Shown in pieces: positions 1 to 6,471 of a stretch of 6,558 bases of DNA. The notes beneath the pieces are model-generated. The model worked only from the letters and a program-made list of their open reading frames with translations. It did no database searches and was not told where the DNA came from. Where the stretch lies: NCBI GenBank assembly GCA_009701115.1, contig WLKR01000064.1:1-6558 (forward strand), in the 5' to 3' direction. A program made the position numbers and the translations under genes. Source of the DNA: Actinomycetota bacterium (lineage in GTDB: Bacteria; Actinomycetota; Acidimicrobiia; Acidimicrobiales; RAAP-2). How positions within the stretch are numbered: the first letter of the stretch is position 1; each line of letters starts with the position of its first letter.

Positions 1-1553
1 CAGGTATCGAGATTAAGCCGGTCTACGGCCCCGATGACCTCGAGGGCTTCGCCCCGGAAAGCGATCTGGGTACCCCCGGTACGTACCCCTACACCCGTGG
101 GGTGCAGCCGACAATGTACCGCGGTCGCCTCTGGACGATGCGCCAGTACGCCGGTTTCGGAACGGCCGAAGCCACCAACGAACGCTTCAAGTTTCTCCTC
201 GGGGCCGGCCAGACCGGACTCTCATGCGCCTTCGACCTCCCGACCCAGATGGGTTTTGACTCGGATCATGTTCGAGCTGAAGGCGAAGTCGGCAAAGTCG
301 GCGTCGCCATCTCGTCACTGGAAGACATGCGCCTGCTGCTGAGCGGATTGCCTCTCGACGAAGTAACAACGTCGATGACGATTAACTCCACTGCTTCATC
401 CCTCTTGTTGATGTACCAGTTGGTCGGCGAAGAGCAAGGTGTCTCGGGTGACAAGCTCCGCGGCACAATTCAAAACGACATCTTGAAGGAGTACGTCGCA
501 CGTGGGACGTACATCTACCCACCACGTCCTTCGATGCGACTCATTGTTGACACCTTCGCCTACTGCGCCAAGGAGATTCCTAACTGGAACACGATTTCCA
601 TCTCCGGCTATCACATTCGTGAAGCGGGATCAACGGCCGCTCAAGAAGTGGCCTTCACGCTGGCCAACGGCATTGCGTACGTTGAAGCGGCCCTCGCGGC
701 CGGGCTGAAGCTCGATGACTTTGCGCCCCGTCTCTCCTTCTTCTTTAATGCGCACAACAACTTCTTCGAAGAGATTGCCAAGTTCCGCGCCGCCCGCCGT
801 CTGTGGGCCCGGATCATGACGGAGCGCTTCAAGGCCACGGACCCCAAGTCGGCCATGCTTCGATTCCACACCCAAACTGGCGGATCGACACTTACGGCCC
901 AGCAGCCCCAGAACAATGTGGTGCGCGTTACTTTGCAGGCCCTCGCCGCCGCCCTTGGTGGGACCCAGAGCCTGCACACCAACGGTTTCGACGAAGCTCT
1001 CGGTCTGCCGACCGAACAGGCCGCCAAGTTGGCCCTACGGACCCAGCAAATCGTCGGTTACGAATCAGGAATCGCCGATACGGCGGACCCTCTCGCCGGC
1101 TCCTACTTCGTTGAGTCCCTCACCGACGAGATTGAAGAACTCGCTACTGACTACATCAAGCGGATCGACGAGATGGGTGGCGCAGTGGCCGCAATCGAGG
1201 CCCGCTTCATGCAGGATGAAATCGAGAATGCGGCGTACGACTTTGCTCGGTCCGTCGACCGTGGCGACAAGGTCGTTATCGGAGTGAACAAGTTCACCGA
1301 AACCACGAACCAAAAGAACGATGTCTTCCCCATTGTTGTAGAGCAGCAGCGGGCTCAGGAGAAGCGTGTTCGCGAGCTCAAACTCCGCCGTGACAATGCA
1401 GCTGTTACTGCGGCATTGGAAGAGTTGGCAACAGCGGCACGGGGCTCGAGCAACTTGCTCTACCCAATGAAGACCGCACTCTCACGCATGGCGACACTCG
1501 GTGAAGTTGCCGACACGCTCCGTGGCGAGTTCGGCGTCTACCAGCCCAATTAG
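1..1553 (+). CDS. Methylmalonyl-CoA mutase large (catalytic) subunit, 5'-truncated by window edge
   Basis: Adenosylcobalamin-dependent mutase that interconverts (R)-methylmalonyl-CoA and succinyl-CoA in cytosolic propionyl-CoA catabolism. The frame is open from the left edge (first full codon at 3) and gives 516 residues; by family comparison about 30 N-terminal residues are missing. The TIM-barrel signatures are clear: [20 protein letters not shown], then [17 protein letters not shown] and [14 protein letters not shown]. By alignment from memory with the Propionibacterium enzyme, substrate residues Tyr89 (codon 147-149), Gln197 (471-473), Arg207 (501-503), Tyr243 (609-611) and His244 (612-614) are all present. 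Arg207 holds the substrate carboxylate; isobutyryl-CoA mutase has Phe and Gln in place of Tyr89 and Arg207, so methylmalonyl-CoA specificity is favoured. The protein ends after the TIM-barrel domain, with no B12-binding domain (no DxHxxG), so it needs a separate small subunit not seen here. Ethylmalonyl-CoA mutase is a less likely alternative. Confidence 0.93.
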   Translation, partial: GIEIKPVYGPDDLEGFAPESDLGTPGTYPYTRGVQPTMYRGRLWTMRQYAGFGTAEATNERFKFLLGAGQTGLSCAFDLPTQMGFDSDHVRAEGEVGKVGVAISSLEDMRLLLSGLPLDEVTTSMTINSTASSLLLMYQLVGEEQGVSGDKLRGTIQNDILKEYVARGTYIYPPRPSMRLIVDTFAYCAKEIPNWNTISISGYHIREAGSTAAQEVAFTLANGIAYVEAALAAGLKLDDFAPRLSFFFNAHNNFFEEIAKFRAARRLWARIMTERFKATDPKSAMLRFHTQTGGSTLTAQQPQNNVVRVTLQALAAALGGTQSLHTNGFDEALGLPTEQAAKLALRTQQIVGYESGIADTADPLAGSYFVESLTDEIEELATDYIKRIDEMGGAVAAIEARFMQDEIENAAYDFARSVDRGDKVVIGVNKFTETTNQKNDVFPIVVEQQRAQEKRVRELKLRRDNAAVTAALEELATAARGSSNLLYPMKTALSRMATLGEVADTLRGEFGVYQPN

Positions 1554-1556
1554 GAA

Positions 1557-1850
1557 CTAGCGGGCAATTGGCTCGCTGTAGTGAATGACGTAGGGCTTTT
1601 CTGAGTAGAAGTGGTGCGTTGCCGCGCGCCACTCCTCAAAGAGCGGTGAAGTGCGGAAGCCCTCCATGTGTACTTCAACGCTGTCCCATTTCACAATCAA
1701 GACGTAGTTGCGACTCTCAACGACACGGCGCACTTCGGCCCCGTGGCACCCAGGCGCCGACTCGATGATGGCAAAGGCCTTGGCCATCGCTGATTCAAAT
1801 TCGGCCTCCCGGCCTTCAGTGATGGTGAGCCAGGCGTGTTCGAGAATCAT
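1557..1850 (-). CDS. Small ABM-domain (antibiotic biosynthesis monooxygenase-like) protein
   Basis: A 97-residue protein resembling the ABM/YgiN-like dimeric alpha+beta barrel superfamily. What supports this is the small size, an N-terminal strand (residues 1-10), a helix (about 14-31) followed by APGC, a central strand (NYVLIVKWDS, 48-57) and the family-like stretch W55-x-S57-x-E59-x-H61 then GFRTSPLFEEWR (64-75). Members act as cofactor-free monooxygenases, haem-degrading enzymes or stress proteins of unknown function; nothing here picks a substrate. The start is ATG at 1850-1848. It overlaps the TGA of the upstream amidohydrolase as ATGA and has a GAAAGGA ribosome-binding site 7 bases upstream, inside the amidohydrolase gene. 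The frame stays open upstream to 1970, but that extension is Arg/His-rich, unlike the family, and lies wholly inside the amidohydrolase. It is the last gene of the minus-strand operon. Confidence 0.82.
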   Translation of the reverse strand: MILEHAWLTITEGREAEFESAMAKAFAIIESAPGCHGAEVRRVVESRNYVLIVKWDSVEVHMEGFRTSPLFEEWRAATHHFYSEKPYVIHYSEPIAR

Positions 1851-3010
1851 CGAGCGGTCCTTTCGAGGAGTCGGGTGCGTAGCGGGCCGTCGAGCGCGGT
1901 GTCGATTGCCGTCATGGCCATAATCATGGCCCCTTCGAGAACAGCCTGGTCGGCCGACGGGGTGATGCACGAAGCGGTGAATTCCGGCTGGTGGTTAATC
2001 GCGCCGTTGGTCTCGATCTTGATCAATGGGTGGATCGAAGGAGTCACCAAGGAGACATTCGCCATGTCGGTCGAGATTGTTGGCCTCGCCACGCCTTCGT
2101 CATCGAGCTCGAAGGTGCGTCCAAAGCGCTCCGCATTGTTGCGGTAGTGCTTCAGGATGTCACCATCGGAAATCATGTGCGTGAACTCGTGGCCGAGAAC
2201 TTCGATTTCGTAACTGGTGTCGGTGGCCAAGGTGGCCGCTTGGAAACACTTGTCCACGCGCACGCGGAGCTCGTTGAGTCGTTCGATATTGATGGAACGA
2301 CACATGAACTGAGCGACCGACTTGGCGGGGATGATGTTGGCAAATGAGCCTCCGGTCTTGACCATGTGGTGCACCTGGTCGCCGGGGCGGAGTTGCTGAC
2401 GTAGGAGTCCGATCGCTACCTGAGCCAAGGTCAGGGCGTCAACGGTGTTGCGACCCTCCCACGGAGCAGCCGAGGCGTGAGCCTCTTTGCCAAAGAACGT
2501 CAGCTCGAACCCCACAACGGCGAGACACTGTGCCTCGAGTCGTTCGGTGGGCCAGGGGTGCACCATCATCGAGAGGTGAATATCGTCGAACAGTCCGGCG
2601 TTGATGATGTCGACTTTTCCGCCGCCACCTTCCTCGCTCGGTGTTCCAAAGACCACAATCGTGGCGTCGATCTGATCGGGAATCTCACCTAAGGCCACGG
2701 CCGCTCCCAAGGATGAGGCGGCGATGATGTTGTGCCCGCAGGCGTGACCGACATCAGGCAGAGCGTCGTACTCAGCGCAGAGCGAGATGCGGAGTCCGCC
2801 CGAGCCCTTGGTGGCCCGAAAGGCGGTCTCGAGCCCCGCGATGGGTCGTTCGACTAGAAAGCCGTGACGAGCGAGCAGCGCTGTCGTGACTTCAGCCGCG
2901 TGAAATTCTTCGTAGCCAATTTCGGGGTGAGCGTGAATGTCGTGGCTCAGCGCCAGGAGTTCAGCCTCTACCGCCGAAACGGAGCTGCGAATCTGATCGT
3001 GGAGACTCAT
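1847..3010 (-). CDS. M20-family metallopeptidase / amidohydrolase (ACY1L2/AbgB-like)
   Basis: A 387-residue cytosolic (no signal peptide) zinc-dependent amidohydrolase of peptidase family M20, probably the M20D/ACY1L2-like branch that includes p-aminobenzoyl-glutamate hydrolase and PM20D2-type dipeptidases. Visible motifs are the N-terminal HDIHAHPEIGYEE (23-35), AEYDALPDVGHACGHN (79-94), TPSEEGGGGK (123-132), MVHPWP (149-154), the dimerisation-domain motif FFGKEAHASAAPWEGRNTVDAL (172-193), STDMANVS (313-320) and NGAINHQPEF (335-344). The likely metal ligands C91, H93, E127, H151 and H340 are all present, so the enzyme should be active. It cleaves an acyl-amino-acid or dipeptide-like amide bond; the substrate cannot be read from sequence. 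Its ATG overlaps the carboxylase stop (ATGA, 3007-3010) with only a weak ribosome-binding site, so translational coupling is likely. Its own stop overlaps the ABM gene start. Confidence 0.9.
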   Translation of the reverse strand: MSLHDQIRSSVSAVEAELLALSHDIHAHPEIGYEEFHAAEVTTALLARHGFLVERPIAGLETAFRATKGSGGLRISLCAEYDALPDVGHACGHNIIAASSLGAAVALGEIPDQIDATIVVFGTPSEEGGGGKVDIINAGLFDDIHLSMMVHPWPTERLEAQCLAVVGFELTFFGKEAHASAAPWEGRNTVDALTLAQVAIGLLRQQLRPGDQVHHMVKTGGSFANIIPAKSVAQFMCRSINIERLNELRVRVDKCFQAATLATDTSYEIEVLGHEFTHMISDGDILKHYRNNAERFGRTFELDDEGVARPTISTDMANVSLVTPSIHPLIKIETNGAINHQPEFTASCITPSADQAVLEGAMIMAMTAIDTALDGPLRTRLLERTAR

Positions 3011-4755
3011 TCAATAACCACAACGACGTCACCAGCGGAGACGCCGTCACCGGCGGCCACCTTGACCTCTTTGACCACGCCGGCCTTGTCGGCATTCACG
3101 GCGTTCTCCATCTTCATGGCTTCGAGAATGACGACCGTCTGACCGACCTCGACGGTGTCGCCTACGGCTACGGAAACCTTGACGATTGTTCCTTGCATCG
3201 GAACAACCACGGCACCTGATCCAGCACCGGCCACGCTGGCTCCACCACCTCGACGGGGTGAGGCCTTAGCGGCGGCGGGGGCTGCGGTGCCCACGACTGC
3301 AGGGAGCCACAGGTTGACATTGATGCGACGTCCATCGACTTCGGCCGTTACCGTGCGACGCACAAGAGTCTCGCCTTCGTCACCGACAGCGCTAGGAGCG
3401 GCCACGATGCCCGAGAGGTCCAAGATCTCTTCGACCCACTTGGTGGAGTGAATACCCTCGACGAAGTCGGGGTGCTCCAAAATCGCCACGTCGGCCGGCA
3501 ATGTCGTTGCGATGCCCTCGATGACGGTTTCCTCGATGGCTCGCAGCAAGCGTCGGCGGGCCCGGTCACGGTCGGGGCCCCAAACAATGAGCTTGCCGAC
3601 GAGGTTGTCGTAGTACTGACTAATGGTGTCGCCTTCGGCGTAGCCCGCGTCGAGACGAACGCCCGGACCGCTGGGTTCGCTGAAACGAGTGATTGTGCCG
3701 GGGGAGGGGGTGAACCGTCCACCGGTGGGGTCCTCGGCATTGATGCGAACTTCAATGGCGTGGCCCCGACGTTCAATGTCTTCTTGACCGAAGGGAATCG
3801 CTTCGCCGGCGGCAATACGCAACTGCCACTCCACGAGGTCGAGACCGGTCACTAGTTCGGTCACGGGGTGCTCGACCTGGAGTCGAGTGTTCATCTCAAG
3901 GAAGTAGAACTCGCCATCCTGATAGAGGAATTCGACCGTTCCGGCATTGACGTAACCGCAGGCGCGGGAGACCTTGACGGCCGCTTCGCCCATGGCACGA
4001 CGGACTTCGTCAGGGAAGTTAGGCGCGGGGGACTCTTCAATCAACTTCTGGTGACGGCGCTGGGCTGAGCAGTCACGCTCACCGAGCCACAGCACATTGC
4101 CGTGGGTGTCGGCCAAGACCTGCATTTCTACGTGGCGGGGCCAGGTGAGGTAGCGCTCGACGTAACACTCGTCGCGTCCGAAGTAGCTCAGCGCTTCACG
4201 CTTGGCACTCTCGAGGAGTTCGGCGGCCTGGTCGGCCGAGTGGACGACCTTCATGCCACGACCACCACCACCGTACGCAGCCTTGATGGCGACGGGCCAA
4301 CCGAACTCGTTACCAAAGGCGATTACCTCATCGCCACTGGTCAACGTCTCGTTGCGACCTGGTACGCCAGAGACTCCGGCGGCCTGTGCGGCAATACGTG
4401 AAGAGATTTTGTCGCCCATGACTTCGATGGCTTCGGGTGGCGGCCCGATGAAGGTCACGCCACGTGCGGTGATCGCGCGAGCAAAGTCGGTGTTTTCTGA
4501 GAAGAAGCCGTAACCGGGGTGAACGGCGTCAGCACCGGAGCGCTCAATGACATCCAAGATGGCCTCGGTGTTGAGGTAGCTCTCAGCGGCCGTCTGGCCA
4601 CCCAAGGCGTAGGCCTCATCGGCGAGGCGGACGTGCATCGCTTCTCGGTCGAGTTCGCTGTAGACCGCCACGGTGGCGATACCCATTTCACGACACGTAC
4701 GAATCACGCGGACAGCAATTTCACCGCGATTGGCAATCAAGACCTTCTTTAGCAC
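3007..4755 (-). CDS. accA3: Acyl-CoA carboxylase alpha subunit (biotin carboxylase + BCCP fusion)
   Basis: A 582-residue protein that carboxylates its own biotin with ATP and bicarbonate, then passes the carboxyl group to a separate beta (carboxyltransferase) subunit. Length and layout match actinobacterial AccA3/AccA1 (about 590-600 residues). The order is: N-terminal biotin-carboxylase domain (2-110; IANRGEIAVRVIRTCREMG), ATP-grasp domain (about 115-323; glycine loop GGGGRGM 162-168, R207/H208, E275, E287, N289, R291, Q293), C-terminal carboxylase domain (about 333-443; R337), an Ala/Pro/Gly-rich linker (about 487-515) and a biotinyl domain (515-581). The biotin-accepting lysine is K548 in EAMKMEN (codon 3114-3112), 34 residues from the end. 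The start is GTG at 4755-4753, chosen because it gives the family's usual N-terminus and follows AGGAG at 5 bases. It could serve acetyl-, propionyl- or several acyl-CoA carboxylases; no beta subunit is nearby to decide. First gene of the minus-strand operon, divergent from the biotin ligase. Confidence 0.95.
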   Translation of the reverse strand: MLKKVLIANRGEIAVRVIRTCREMGIATVAVYSELDREAMHVRLADEAYALGGQTAAESYLNTEAILDVIERSGADAVHPGYGFFSENTDFARAITARGVTFIGPPPEAIEVMGDKISSRIAAQAAGVSGVPGRNETLTSGDEVIAFGNEFGWPVAIKAAYGGGGRGMKVVHSADQAAELLESAKREALSYFGRDECYVERYLTWPRHVEMQVLADTHGNVLWLGERDCSAQRRHQKLIEESPAPNFPDEVRRAMGEAAVKVSRACGYVNAGTVEFLYQDGEFYFLEMNTRLQVEHPVTELVTGLDLVEWQLRIAAGEAIPFGQEDIERRGHAIEVRINAEDPTGGRFTPSPGTITRFSEPSGPGVRLDAGYAEGDTISQYYDNLVGKLIVWGPDRDRARRRLLRAIEETVIEGIATTLPADVAILEHPDFVEGIHSTKWVEEILDLSGIVAAPSAVGDEGETLVRRTVTAEVDGRRINVNLWLPAVVGTAAPAAAKASPRRGGGASVAGAGSGAVVVPMQGTIVKVSVAVGDTVEVGQTVVILEAMKMENAVNADKAGVVKEVKVAAGDGVSAGDVVVVIE

Positions 4756-4760
4756 CAGTT

Positions 4761-4767
4761 CTCCTCG
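4761..4767 (-). promoter_or_regulatory. Ribosome-binding site supporting the GTG start of the carboxylase
   Basis: On the minus strand this reads CGAGGAG, ending 5 bases before the GTG at 4755. It is the strongest Shine-Dalgarno match among the gene starts in the window and supports GTG as the real start. No ATG gives a better family N-terminus. Confidence 0.65.
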
Positions 4768-4784
4768 CCTACTTAGACCTATAT

Positions 4785-4804
4785 TTTTACCACTGGCAGT
4801 AAAA
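4785..4804. repeat. Small inverted repeat, candidate operator
   Basis: The 20-base sequence TTTTACCACTGGCAGTAAAA has matching outer arms TTTTAC and GTAAAA separated by 8 bases. It also holds an inner inverted repeat ACTG-G-CAGT (4792-4800), whose centre is about one and a half bases off that of the outer arms. This is seen directly. Function is inference: its position between two divergent genes fits a shared transcription-factor site. It does not match the BirA box (TTGTAAACC...GGTTTACAA) or the BioR site as I know them. The GC-poor arms and lack of a following T-run argue against a terminator. Confidence 0.35.
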
Positions 4805-4820
4805 CTCTAAGGTTTGGGCT

Positions 4821-5561
4821 ATGGATTCCATTCTCTGGCAGATTCGCGAATTTGCCGAAATCGACTCAACGAATACCTATCTGGCCCAAGAAGCCCAGTC
4901 TGGTGCGCCCGAAGGGGTTGTCGCTCGTGCTGATTTTCAGTCAGCCGGCCGCGGAAGGCTGGACCGATCGTGGGAGGCCCCCCGAGGTGTTTCCCTGTTG
5001 GCCTCGATTCTGCTCCGCCCCGTAGTCCCGCCAGAGCAGCGATTCTTGGTCTCGGCGGCGGTCGCTCTCTCGGCTCGAACAGCTCTTACTCGCCTCTGTG
5101 GTCTCCAGCCCGCACTGAAGTGGCCCAACGACTTAGTCGTGGGAGACCGCAAGCTCGGCGGACTACTCGGTGAGGTCGTTGGTGATGGCGTGGGCTACGT
5201 CGTCGGGATTGGTGTGAATCTCCAGTGGCCCGGACCCGAGGGTGTTGGCGGTACGTGCGTGCTGGACGAGATTGGCGTGTCAATCGAACCACGAGCCATG
5301 CTCGACATCACCCTGGGTGAGCTGGGGCGCCGTCGACCGCTCCTTGATTCTGTGGATGGCCGCACTCAACTACACGAGGAACTAGTGGGCGCACTCGCGA
5401 CCTTGGGTCAAACGGTGCGAGTGGAACGTACCCAAGGTTTCATCACTGGAACGGCCGTCTCGCTCGAACACGACGGAACGTTGATCGTGGCGACCACGGA
5501 AGGTAACGAAGCGGTGCGCTATGGCGACATCGTTCATCTCCGGCGCGCGGAGACGTCGTGA
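4821..5561 (+). CDS. birA: Biotin--[acetyl-CoA-carboxylase] ligase, monofunctional type
   Basis: A 246-residue cytosolic enzyme that makes biotinyl-5'-AMP from biotin and ATP and transfers biotin to the BCCP lysine of carboxylases, here most obviously K548 of the divergently encoded alpha subunit. Visible motifs are IDSTNTYL (14-21), the biotinyl-AMP loop GRGRLDRSW (43-51), KWPNDLVV (100-107), KLGGLLGE with the catalytic lysine K111 (111-118), GIGVNL (129-134) and the small C-terminal domain (about 203-242; GFITGTAVSLEHDGTLIV). There is no N-terminal winged-helix domain: the catalytic motifs begin within 15 residues, so unlike E. coli BirA this protein should not repress transcription itself. 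The start ATG at 4821 follows AAGG by 8 bases. Its TGA overlaps the GTG start of the next gene (GTGA, 5558-5561), so the two are probably coupled. Confidence 0.94.
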   Translation: MDSILWQIREFAEIDSTNTYLAQEAQSGAPEGVVARADFQSAGRGRLDRSWEAPRGVSLLASILLRPVVPPEQRFLVSAAVALSARTALTRLCGLQPALKWPNDLVVGDRKLGGLLGEVVGDGVGYVVGIGVNLQWPGPEGVGGTCVLDEIGVSIEPRAMLDITLGELGRRRPLLDSVDGRTQLHEELVGALATLGQTVRVERTQGFITGTAVSLEHDGTLIVATTEGNEAVRYGDIVHLRRAETS

Positions 5562-6460
5562 TCAAGGTTCTAGTAACGGGCGCGGCCGGCCAGGTGGGCC
5601 AAGATCTCATGGACGTCTTGGCGGGCATCACTCCACCCGGTGGCGACGTCTCGTTTCAACCCGACGGCGTAGCCGTAGGCACTGATGAGTTCAGCGTGAT
5701 GGGTTTGACGCACCACGACCTTGACGTCACCGATTCACAAGCCGTGCATCGCACCGTGGGCATGGTTCGTCCGGACATCATCATCCATCTCGCGGCCTAC
5801 ACCGCCGTCGATAAGGCCGAGAGCGATGTCGAAACCTGCTTTGCCGTTAATGAAGTCGGAACCGGCAATCTCTCGGACGCGGCATTTGAGTTTGGGGCGC
5901 GACTGATTGCCGTTTCAACGGACTACGTCTATGACGGTCTCAAGGGTGACACGTACGTGGAGACCGACGCCACTCATCCCATTGGCGTCTACGGTCGCTC
6001 CAAGTTGGCCGGCGAACTGCGTTGTCGTCCGCAGGACACGATTGTTCGCACTTCGTGGGTCATGGGATTGCGCGGGCGCAACGTCCTTCATGTCATTGCT
6101 GATCGCGTCGCTCGCAATGAGCCGGTCCGCTTCGTCACCGACCAGGTAGGTACTCCCACATTCTCGGCCGATCTCGCTCGGACGCTCGCGACGTTTGCGC
6201 GTCAACCACTTGCTGGCATCTGGCACGTGGCGAATCGCGGCACGACATCGTGGTTTACGGTGGCCGAGACGGCCGCTCGTGCATTCGGGGCGCCGGAAGG
6301 TTTCGTGACACCAATCGTGACCGACGAACTTTCGCCAATGCCCGCGGCCGCTCGCCCGCCACGCAGTGATCTCTCGACACAAAAGTGGGAGGCGGCCGGC
6401 TTCCAACCAATGCCCGAATGGACCGCGGGTCTTTCCCGTTTCGCGGCAGCGCGGAACTAA
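5558..6460 (+). CDS. rfbD: dTDP-4-dehydrorhamnose reductase
   Basis: A 300-residue short-chain dehydrogenase (RmlD/RfbD family) that performs the last step of dTDP-L-rhamnose synthesis, reducing dTDP-4-dehydro-rhamnose with NAD(P)H; the product feeds cell-envelope polysaccharide. Visible are the nucleotide-binding loop GAAGQVG (8-14), RPDIIIHLAAYTAVDKAE (71-88), STDYVYDG (120-127), the catalytic pair Y145 and K149 in YGRSKLAGE, RTSWVMG (164-170), TDQVGTPT (194-201) and the C-terminal ARPPRSDLSTQKW (265-277). The stretch between the first helix and RPDII is about 17 residues longer than in E. coli RmlD, giving an enlarged loop after the first strand-helix unit. The start is GTG at 5558, with GCGGAG (5547-5552) 5 bases upstream, overlapping the ligase stop by 4 bases. 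A related NDP-sugar reductase cannot be excluded, but the motif set fits RmlD well. The other rhamnose genes are not in the window. Confidence 0.9.
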   Translation: MIKVLVTGAAGQVGQDLMDVLAGITPPGGDVSFQPDGVAVGTDEFSVMGLTHHDLDVTDSQAVHRTVGMVRPDIIIHLAAYTAVDKAESDVETCFAVNEVGTGNLSDAAFEFGARLIAVSTDYVYDGLKGDTYVETDATHPIGVYGRSKLAGELRCRPQDTIVRTSWVMGLRGRNVLHVIADRVARNEPVRFVTDQVGTPTFSADLARTLATFARQPLAGIWHVANRGTTSWFTVAETAARAFGAPEGFVTPIVTDELSPMPAAARPPRSDLSTQKWEAAGFQPMPEWTAGLSRFAAARN

Positions 6461-6471
6461 GGTTTCCCTAC

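Larger units (their letters stand above)
4756..4820. promoter_or_regulatory. Divergent intergenic region between carboxylase operon and biotin ligase
   Basis: These 65 bases are the only substantial non-coding stretch and separate two divergent transcription units, so promoters for both probably lie here or extend into the gene starts. The centre (about 4780-4805) is markedly AT-rich against the surroundings. Possible minus-strand -10: TATAGG, reading 4783 to 4778. Possible plus-strand -10: TAAGGT at 4808-4813, 7 bases before the ligase ATG, which would give a leaderless message; the same bases contain AAGG, a weak Shine-Dalgarno. No convincing -35 box at standard spacing was found for either direction, so individual promoter calls are weak. 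The inverted repeat inside is listed separately. Confidence 0.5.

Noticed and set aside
641..1027. Overlapping minus-strand frames of 115-128 codons opposite the mutase gene
   Set aside because: Antisense shadows of the conserved mutase TIM-barrel domain; no motif and no plausible promoter or ribosome-binding site context.
1851..1970. Upstream extension of the ABM gene to an alternative start at 1970
   Set aside because: The added 40 residues are rich in Arg, His and Pro, unlike the family, and lie entirely inside the amidohydrolase gene. The ATG at 1850 has a good ribosome-binding site and the standard ATGA overlap.
1991..2347. Plus-strand open frame of 118 codons opposite the amidohydrolase
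   Set aside because: Shadow of the M20 gene, whose metal-ligand and dimerisation motifs are intact in the other strand; no recognisable domain.
3448..3855. Plus-strand open frame of 135 codons opposite the carboxylase gene
   Set aside because: It lies fully antisense to the conserved ATP-grasp and C-terminal carboxylase domains and shows no recognisable motif; long antisense frames are common in GC-rich coding DNA.
4785..4804. Inverted repeat read as an intrinsic terminator or as an E. coli-type BirA operator
   Set aside because: It lies between divergent starts, its stem is AT-rich and not followed by a T-run, and it does not match the BirA box. The ligase also lacks a DNA-binding domain.
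5915..6406. Minus-strand open frame of 163 codons opposite rfbD
   Set aside because: Antisense to a fully conserved RmlD coding region, with low-complexity Arg/Ser-rich composition and no family signature.
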